DNA of 64,000 nucleotides, taken from NCBI RefSeq assembly GCF_016107305.1, contig NZ_RCVR01000011.1:111803-175802 (forward strand), written 5' to 3'. Below the pieces are notes generated by a model. The model worked only from the letters and a program-made list of their open reading frames with translations, did not search any database and was not told the origin of the DNA. The stretch comes from Roseomonas sp. KE2513. GTDB lineage: Bacteria > Pseudomonadota > Alphaproteobacteria > Acetobacterales > Acetobacteraceae. Numbering within the stretch: position 1 is the stretch's first letter; every line of letters starts with the position of its first letter. The position numbers and the translations under genes are program-made. Shown here piece after piece: positions 58,104-64,000 of the stretch.

Positions 58104-59492
58104 ATGGAAGCGAACACCCCGCCCCGCCCGGTCGACCTGCTGGTCGAGGGCTGCGACCTCGTCGCCTTCGACGCCGCCGACACCGTGTTGCGCGACGCCG
58201 CCATCGCGGTGACGGACGGCGCCATCGCCTGGGTCGGCCCCGCCGCCGAGGCCCGCGCCCGCTTCGCGCCGCGCGAGCGGATCGACGGCCGCGACCGCAT
58301 CGCCATGCCCGGCCTGATCGACAGCCACATGCACACCGCCCAGCAGTTCCTGCGCGGCAAGCTCTTCGAGATGTCGCGCCGCGGGATCGGCATGCGGAAC
58401 CCGATCTGGAAGAACTACTACATTCCCTTCGAGGGGATGCTGGACGAGGAGGACGTGCGCCTCTCCGGCCTCGTCGCCTATGCGGACATGCTGAGCACCG
58501 GCACCACCTGCTTCGCCGAGGCCGGCGGCCCGCGCCCGGACATCATGGGCGAGGCGGCGCTGGAGGCGGGCATCCGCGGCGTCATCGCCCTCTCTACCGT
58601 GGACATGGGCACGGGCATTCCGGACAGCATGATGCTCACGACCGACGAGGCGCTGCGCCGCAACGTCGAGCTGGTGGAGCGCTGGCGCCAGAAGGGCGAG
58701 GGCCGCGTAACGGCGAGCCTCGCGCTGCGCCAGATCATGGTCTGCACCACCGACCTCATCCGCATGATGGCGGAGGAGGCGCGGCGGATGGGCGCAATGA
58801 TCCACACCCATCTCTGTGAGGGCTCCTACGAGATCGACTTCTCGCTGGAGCGCTTCGGGATGCGCCCGGCGGAGTATCTCGACAGCATCGGCTGCATGGG
58901 GCCCTTCCTGCACGCGGCCCATGCCATCATGCTCTCGCCGAACGAGATGGACCTGCTGGTCAACAACGACGTCTCGGTCGCCCACTGCGCCTTCAACAAC
59001 TACGCCATCGGCCACCCGCGCGTGATCGAGATGCTGCGCCGGGGCATCCGCCTCGGCCTTGGCACCGATGGCGCGGCGGCGCTCGGCACGATGGACATCT
59101 TCCAGGTCGCGCGCTGCGGGCGCATCGCCCAGCAGTGCATCGGCGGCACCTCCTGGCACGAGCGCTTCTCGATCAGCGGCGAGACGGTTCTGCGCGCGGG
59201 CTGCGCCGGCGGCGGCCGCGCGCTCGGCCTCGATATCGGCTCGCTGGAGGTCGGCAAGCGCGCCGACATCCTGCTCGTGCAGGCCGACGATCCCGACCAC
59301 TTCCCGGTCTATGATCCGCAATTCACCGCCGCCAATACCGTCGTCGGCCGCGACGTGCGGACCGTGATCGTGGACGGGCGCGTGGTGATGAAGGAGCGCG
59401 AGTTCACCGCTCTCGACACCGAGCGCCTGCGCGCCCGCCTGCGCGAGCGCCACACCGCCCTGATGGAGCGCTTCGAGGCCGCCGTCATATGA
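58104..59492 (+). CDS. Amidohydrolase of the TrzA/AtzA-deaminase type
   Basis: A 462-residue metal-dependent hydrolase of the cytosine deaminase / chlorohydrolase branch. PGLIDSHMHTAQQFL gives the metal-binding His75-x-His77. HTHLCEG gives His236 and Glu239, and HAAHAIMLS His273. VAHCAFNNYAIG gives His294, and LGLGTDGAAAL gives Asp322. The set is complete, so it should be active. Such enzymes remove amino or chloro groups from heterocycles (triazines, cytosine, S-adenosylhomocysteine and relatives). It lies between the binding protein and the ATPase, which links it to the transported compound. Confidence 0.88.
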   Translation: MEANTPPRPVDLLVEGCDLVAFDAADTVLRDAAIAVTDGAIAWVGPAAEARARFAPRERIDGRDRIAMPGLIDSHMHTAQQFLRGKLFEMSRRGIGMRNPIWKNYYIPFEGMLDEEDVRLSGLVAYADMLSTGTTCFAEAGGPRPDIMGEAALEAGIRGVIALSTVDMGTGIPDSMMLTTDEALRRNVELVERWRQKGEGRVTASLALRQIMVCTTDLIRMMAEEARRMGAMIHTHLCEGSYEIDFSLERFGMRPAEYLDSIGCMGPFLHAAHAIMLSPNEMDLLVNNDVSVAHCAFNNYAIGHPRVIEMLRRGIRLGLGTDGAAALGTMDIFQVARCGRIAQQCIGGTSWHERFSISGETVLRAGCAGGGRALGLDIGSLEVGKRADILLVQADDPDHFPVYDPQFTAANTVVGRDVRTVIVDGRVVMKEREFTALDTERLRARLRERHTALMERFEAAVI

Positions 59493-60271
59493 CGGCGGGG
59501 GCCGCCATCGCGCTCGCCGACGTCACCCGCCGCTTCCCCCTGAAGGGCAGCCGGGAGGGCGTGCTGGCGCTCGACCGCGTGACGCTCGACGTGCGGCCCG
59601 GCGAGTTCGTGGCGCTGCTCGGCCCCTCCGGCTGCGGCAAGTCCACGCTGCTGCGGATGACCGCCGGCCTCGACGCGCCGAGCACCGGCACCGTGCGCGT
59701 CGGCGGCGAGGCGCCGGCCGCGATCGCCGCACGCCAGGGCTTCGGCGTCGCCTTCCAGGACCACGCGCTGCTGCCCTGGCTGAGCGTGCGGGACAACATC
59801 GCCCTGCCCTATCGCGTCGCTGGCCGGCGGGTGGATACGGCCCGCGTCGCGGACCTGATCGCCCTGGTAAAGCTGACAGGCTTCGAAGAGGCCTTTCCGC
59901 GCGCCCTCTCGGGCGGCATGCGCCAGCGCGTGAACATCGCCCGCGCCCTCGTGCTCGAACCCGCCGTGCTGCTGCTGGACGAGCCCTTCGGCGCCCTCGA
60001 CGCGGTGACGCGCCGGCACATGAACCTCGAGTTGCAGCGCATCTGGACAAGGACGCGCACCACCACCCTGCTGGTAACGCACGCGGTTGAGGAGGCGCTG
60101 TTCCTCGCCGACCGCGTCGTGGTCATGACCGGCCGCCCCGGCCGCGTGGCGCAGGACCTGCCCGTGCCCTTTCCCCGCCCGCGCCCCGTGGAGGTGATGC
60201 GCGAGCCCGAGTTCCACCGCCTCTCCGACGGCCTCGTCGCCGCGCTGGAGCCGGAGGCGGCGGAGCCTTGA
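59489..60271 (+). CDS. ABC transporter ATP-binding protein
   Basis: A 260-residue ATPase of the nitrate/sulfonate/taurine group. Walker A GPSGCGKS is at 45-52, the signature LSGGMRQR at 140-147, and Walker B LLLDEPFGALD at 161-171, with the switch His near LLVTHAVEE. It starts at the ATGA overlap with the amidohydrolase gene and ends TTGA on the first permease, so all three are coupled. It powers the importer for the binding protein. Confidence 0.95.
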   Translation: MTAGAAIALADVTRRFPLKGSREGVLALDRVTLDVRPGEFVALLGPSGCGKSTLLRMTAGLDAPSTGTVRVGGEAPAAIAARQGFGVAFQDHALLPWLSVRDNIALPYRVAGRRVDTARVADLIALVKLTGFEEAFPRALSGGMRQRVNIARALVLEPAVLLLDEPFGALDAVTRRHMNLELQRIWTRTRTTTLLVTHAVEEALFLADRVVVMTGRPGRVAQDLPVPFPRPRPVEVMREPEFHRLSDGLVAALEPEAAEP

Positions 60272-61017
60272 GGATCGCCCGCGACCCGCGCGTGCTCGGG
60301 CTACTGGGCACGCTGCTGCTCTGCCTTGCCTGGGAGGCGATCGGCGCCTCCGGCCTCGGCGGCTTCACCTGGCCGCCGCTCTCGCGCGTGATCGCTATGC
60401 TGGCGGACCCCGACCGCTGGGACCTGTTCGGCCGCGCGGCGGGCGCGACCCTCTCCGCCGCGCTCACCGGCTACGCCCTCGGCGCCGCGGCCGGCATCGG
60501 CCTCGCGGTGCTCACGCATCTCCTGCCGCCCCTCGCGCCTGGCGCGGACAGGCTGGCGGCGGGGATGAACGCGGTGCCCAGCGTGGCCCTCGCCCCGGTC
60601 TTCCTCGTGCTGCTGCCGGCGGGCGGGACGCCGGCCACGCTCTCCGGCATCGGCGTCATGTTCCTCGTCTACGTCGCCACCGCCTCCGGCCTGCGGGCCG
60701 CGGGGGCGGCGCACCAGGACCTCTTCTCCGTGCTCGGCGCGCGCCCGGCCGTGCGGCTGCTGCGGCTGGAACTGCCGGCGGCGCTGCCTTCCATCTCTAC
60801 CGGCCTCCGCCTCGCGGTGCCGGCGGCGCTCATCGGCGCGGTCATCGGCGAGTGGTTCGGCGCCCCGCGCGGCCTCGGCGTGCTGATCGTCAACGGAATG
60901 CAGAACTTCCAGATTGTCCTGCTCTGGAGCGCCGTGCTGCTCGCGGCCCTTCTCTCCCTCGCCGGCTTCCTCATCGCCACCGCCGTGGAGCGCGCCGTGC
61001 ACGCGCGGTTCCGCTGA
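60268..61017 (+). CDS. ABC transporter permease 1
   Basis: A 249-residue inner-membrane permease with about six helices. The ATPase-contact EAA-like loop is LGARPAVRLLRLELPAALPS. The start is TTG, forced by the TTGA overlap with the ATPase stop. Its end is TGATG with permease 2. It forms half of the channel. Confidence 0.93.
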   Translation: MRIARDPRVLGLLGTLLLCLAWEAIGASGLGGFTWPPLSRVIAMLADPDRWDLFGRAAGATLSAALTGYALGAAAGIGLAVLTHLLPPLAPGADRLAAGMNAVPSVALAPVFLVLLPAGGTPATLSGIGVMFLVYVATASGLRAAGAAHQDLFSVLGARPAVRLLRLELPAALPSISTGLRLAVPAALIGAVIGEWFGAPRGLGVLIVNGMQNFQIVLLWSAVLLAALLSLAGFLIATAVERAVHARFR

Positions 61018-61763
61018 TGCGCGCCCTCTCCGCCCTTATGCGGGACTGGTGGGGGGTAGGGCTGATCCTCCTCGCCTGGCAGGCCTGGGTGGTGGTCTCG
61101 GGTCTCAACGCCATCGTCATGCCGCACCCGCTCGACGTGGTGGCGGACCTGGCGACGGGCATGGGCGACTACCTGCCAGCGCTCGGCGTCAGCCTCTCCG
61201 CCGCCATGGCCGGGCTGGTCGGGGGCTTCGCGCTGGGGCTCCTGCTCGGCATCCTCACCTGGGCCTCGTCGGTCGCGGCGGGGATGCTGACGCCAGTTAC
61301 GGTCCTCTTCTCCTCCGTGCCGGTTGTCACGCTCATCCCGGTGCTGGCGCGGCTCTTCGGCTACGGGCCGGGCACGGTCGTCGCGATCACCGTGGTGATC
61401 TCCTTCTTCCCGGCCTTCGTCTTCTCCTCCGCGGGGCTGCGCGCCCTGCCGCCCGGCAGCGCGGACCTGTTCCGGGTACTCGGCGCCTCCCGCTGGCGGG
61501 TGCTCGTCTCCCTCGCCCTGCCCGCCGCCATGCCGAGCCTCGCGGTCGCGCTGCGGATCGGAGCCGCCCACGCGCTGCTGGCGGCGATGGTTGCGGAATA
61601 CCTCATGGGCAGCTCCGGCCTCGGCGCCATGTTTGCCGCCGCCAAATCCGAGCTGCGGACGGAGCGCGCCCTGGGTGCCAGCCTCGTCGTCGCGGGCGTG
61701 TCGCTGACGCTCTATCTCCTCTCCCTACGCGCGGAGCGCTGGGCGCGAGCGCGCTTCAACTAG
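61017..61763 (+). CDS. ABC transporter permease 2
   Basis: A 248-residue permease distinct from the first. Helices include GLILLAWQAWVVVSGLNAIV and GLVGGFALGLLLGI; the EAA loop is LGASRWRVLVSLALPAAMPS. ABC importers of this group usually use one permease as a homodimer; here two different ones suggest a heterodimer, or two alternative channels. It is the last gene of the operon. Confidence 0.92.
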   Translation: MRALSALMRDWWGVGLILLAWQAWVVVSGLNAIVMPHPLDVVADLATGMGDYLPALGVSLSAAMAGLVGGFALGLLLGILTWASSVAAGMLTPVTVLFSSVPVVTLIPVLARLFGYGPGTVVAITVVISFFPAFVFSSAGLRALPPGSADLFRVLGASRWRVLVSLALPAAMPSLAVALRIGAAHALLAAMVAEYLMGSSGLGAMFAAAKSELRTERALGASLVVAGVSLTLYLLSLRAERWARARFN

Positions 61764-61836
61764 GCACCTTTGCAGCCGCTTGTATTCACTGGCCGAATAG
61801 ACAGCATCCATGCCTTGAAGTGGATCGGGCGACCCT

Positions 61837-61854
61837 GCGGGTGCATATACCCGC
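61837..61854. promoter_or_regulatory. Inverted repeat upstream of a small secreted protein
   Basis: GCGGGT and ACCCGC are perfect 6-bp arms around GCATAT, 48 bp before the start codon. The region 61764-61902 is less GC-rich than the operon before it and has no gene. The repeat may be an operator or a short stem. Confidence 0.4.
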
Positions 61855-61902
61855 CACAAGACGACGACGTAATGCCGCCGCCATCCACTAGGGATATGAG
61901 CG

Positions 61903-62142
61903 ATGTCAGTTTCCATGCTTGCCCGCAGCCTTCGCACCCTCGGCCTTGCGGCCGCCGTGCTGGGCTCCTTCACCGCGCAGGGTGTCTCCGCCCGCACGCT
62001 CGACACCATCGACGGTCCGATCACCGTTCCCGATACCGTGCCGGTGCAGACCCGCACCCCGCTGTCCTCCCCTTCCAAGACCCCTGCTCAGATCTTCCTG
62101 GAGCGGAGCGGCGCCACGGGCGGCGACGGGCAGCACGCCTGA
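61903..62142 (+). CDS. Small secreted protein, unknown function
   Basis: A 79-residue protein I do not recognise. SLRTLGLAAAVLGSFTAQGV is a clear signal peptide with likely cleavage after VSA. The mature part of about 49 residues is Thr/Pro/Ser-rich (ITVPDTVPVQTRTPLSSPSK) and ends with a Gly/Asp tail. GGGA lies 8 bases before the ATG. A strong terminator follows at 62176, so it appears to be its own transcription unit, separate from the ABC operon. It has no cysteine, so no disulfide or lipobox. The role is unknown. Confidence 0.65.
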   Translation: MSVSMLARSLRTLGLAAAVLGSFTAQGVSARTLDTIDGPITVPDTVPVQTRTPLSSPSKTPAQIFLERSGATGGDGQHA

Positions 62143-62175
62143 ACCGGCGGGCCGATTACCCGCTTTGAACGCGAA

Positions 62176-62204
62176 GGGCCGCCGGCATTGCCGGCGGCCC
62201 TTTT
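62176..62204 (+). terminator. Rho-independent terminator
   Basis: GGGCCGCCGGC and GCCGGCGGCCC form an 11-bp perfect stem around ATT, followed by TTTT. It lies 33 bp after the small secreted protein gene. On the minus strand the stem is followed by TTCGCG, so it works mainly for the plus strand, although it also stands 51 bp past the end of the convergent chemoreceptor gene. Confidence 0.9.
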
Positions 62205-62255
62205 CACACGAGCACGGTTGGTCGCCCGCGCGGTACGCGGAGACCGGCCCCGGAC

Positions 62256-64000
62256 TCAGGCCGCCCGAACTTCGGCAAGGAAGGCGTTCACCGTCACGTT
62301 CAGGCACTCCGCCTGTTGCGAAAGATTGGAGGCGGAGGTCAGTACCTGCGCGGCAGCGGAGCCGGTTTCCACCGAGTCATGGCTGACCGTCGCGATATTG
62401 GCCGCCACTGCTTCCGTCGCGCGCGCCGTTTCCTGCACGGTCCGGGCGATCTCCCCCGTAGCCGCAGTCTGCTCCTCGATCGCGGCGGCGATGGCGATCG
62501 CGATGCTGCTCACCTCCTCAATGGTGCGCCCGACGCCGCCGATCGCCACCAAGGCCTGACCCGTCGCGGATTGGATCGCCGCGATCTGCCCGCCAATGTC
62601 TTCGGTCGCCTCTGCCGTTTGAGCGGCGAGCGTCTTCACCTCTGATGCGACGACCGCGAAGCCACGGCCGGCCTCCCCGGCGCGCGCTGCTTCGATCGTG
62701 GCGTTCAGGGCAAGAAGGTTGGTCTGGCTGGCAATATCCGCGATCAGGCGGACGACGTCTCCGATCCGCGCGGCGCCTTCCGACAGCGCCTGGACGGTGG
62801 AGTCCGTGCTCCTTGCATCCTGCACCGCCCGCGCCGCGGCCGCCGTGGCCTGCGTGACCTGCCGGCTGATCTCGCCGATGGAGGCGGTGAGCTGCTCAGC
62901 GGCCGCGGCCACCGTCTGCACGCCCGTGCTGGCCTGCCCCGTGGCCGAGAGGACGCGCCCCGCCCGCTCGCTCGTCTTCTCCGCCGTGCCGCTCAGGCCG
63001 CGTGCCGTCGCCTCGAACTCCCCGAGGCAGAAGACAGGCTCCGGACCATCTCGCCCGCCTGCGCCTGGAAGCCTTGCACGAGGCCTTCCATCCGCGCGGC
63101 CCGCGCCTCGCGGGCCGCGCGGGCCTGCTCCGCTTCCGCGCTGAGGCGCCGCTGCTCGATGGAGTTCACCCGCAGCACCTCGACCGCAGCGGCCATCTCG
63201 CCCACCTCGTCCGCACGGCCACGGCAAGGAACCTCGATGTCGAGTTCTCCGGCGGCGATGCGTCCGACGTTGCCGGTCATCTGCCGCACCGGCAGCACCA
63301 GGCGCCGCAGCAGCAGCACGACGCCGGCGATCGCCAGTGACAGGGCGATCCCCGCCAGGGCGAGGCTCGCCAGCGACCGCAGCCGCGCCCCCGCCGCGGC
63401 CGCGGCCGCGTCGCCCTGCGCGATGGCCGCATCCAGCGCCGCGTCGCGCAGAGCAAGCACGGGGACGAGCGCCGGCACGGTCCAGCGCGCGAACTCTGCC
63501 GGGCTGGAGGGCCAGACCGGGGCCGCGGACTTGCCGTGCGCCGCCATCGCCGCCTCCACGAAGGCGCGGTAGCGCGGCTCGATGCCGCGGACATACTCGG
63601 CCTCAACCTTGTCCAGAACCTCCAGCAGAGGCGCCTCGCCCCGCGCCAGCGTCAGCCGCCGCGCATCCTCCATCGCGCTTCCGATCCGGCCATTCACACG
63701 AATCGCGCCCGACAGCGTCACGTCGGTGATCGGCTGGCCCGCCAGCCACGCGTTGATCTGCAGGCTGCGGCCGCCCATCTCGTTCCGCACCGCCATCACC
63801 CGGCCAGCGATCTCCACGAGGGTCGCGAGCGGCGGGGCGGCGCGCAGGATCCTTCCCTCCGCCGCCCGGGCAGCGCCCTCCAGCCCCGCAATGACCTCGG
63901 CTCGGCCGCTGATCAGATCGGCAACGAGCTTCGGATCGCCCTGCTGACCGTTGCGGGCGACCAGCTCGGCGACGCGGCGGCGGAGGGGTGCGAGCTTGCG
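62256..64000 (-). pseudogene. Methyl-accepting chemotaxis protein, frameshifted and partial
   Basis: A chemoreceptor running off the right edge. In one frame (64000 to about 63020) come a helical sensor region, a membrane helix ([20 protein letters not shown]) and a HAMP domain. In another frame (to 62256) comes the signalling domain with [20 protein letters not shown] and [15 protein letters not shown]. The frames join around 63018-63024, where [12 protein letters not shown] reads on as [15 protein letters not shown] only if one base is added. The GGGG run there suggests a lost G. Either this is a true inactivating frameshift or a sequencing error. The N-terminal start lies outside the window. 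Confidence 0.85.

Overview
This window is GC-rich chromosomal DNA from an alphaproteobacterium, most likely a Roseomonas-like member of the Acetobacteraceae (Rhodospirillales). The evidence is gene order: rnc-era-recO beside lepB and acpS, tpiA-secG-pyrG-kdsA-eno-ftsB-pdhABC-lpdA-lipA, ppiD-trpEGDC-moaC-moeA-lexA, and comEC-gltX. A lexA promoter carrying the alphaproteobacterial SOS box (GAAC-N7-GAAC) supports the class. The genus is inferred from gene order, not from any marker comparison. Nearly everything is core housekeeping. There is no prophage, insertion sequence, CRISPR array, rRNA or recognisable tRNA.

Layout. Positions 1-8.7 kb (minus strand) hold a translation, envelope and stringent-response block: folK, rpoZ, rel, acpS, lepB, rnc, era and recO, preceded by a cytosolic sulfite-oxidase-like molybdoenzyme and a lipoprotein hydrolase. 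Positions 8.8-17.8 kb (plus) encode a tripartite RND efflux system ordered outer-membrane factor, adaptor, pump, pump. A YdeP-type molybdopterin oxidoreductase follows at 18-20.4 kb. Positions 20.4-26.7 kb hold dapA-smpB (minus), a lytic transglycosylase-hydrolase-pgpA-pncC operon (plus) and a threonine aldolase (minus).

Positions 26.8-43.4 kb are a long minus-strand superblock running from tpiA through secG, pyrG, kdsA, wrbA, eno, ftsB, pdhABC, a GT-C-like membrane protein, an acetyltransferase, lpdA and lipA to a RatA/Coq10 START protein. It links glycolysis, CTP and Kdo-8-P synthesis, division, and pyruvate dehydrogenase with its lipoate supply. It is interrupted only by a two-gene plus-strand insert (secreted protein and DUF421). 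Positions 43.5-52.1 kb (plus) carry ppiD, tryptophan genes, molybdopterin genes and lexA. Then come comEC (minus) and gltX (plus).

Positions 56-61.8 kb are the most accessory-looking part: a LysR regulator divergent from a substrate-binding protein, a TrzA/AtzA-type amidohydrolase, an ABC ATPase and two permeases. This is a probable uptake-and-hydrolysis pathway for a nitrogen heterocycle. The window ends with a small secreted protein that has its own terminator and a chemoreceptor gene broken by a frameshift and cut by the window edge.

Genes are tightly packed. Many junctions overlap as ATGA, GTGA, TTGA or TGATG, so translational coupling is widespread. The points most worth checking are the LysR/ABC/amidohydrolase locus and its palindromic operator, the folK gene without a normal start codon, the chemoreceptor frameshift, the hairpin that hides the trpG ribosome-binding site, tandem copies of the eno 3' end, and the small secreted protein. 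No clearly unprecedented system was found.
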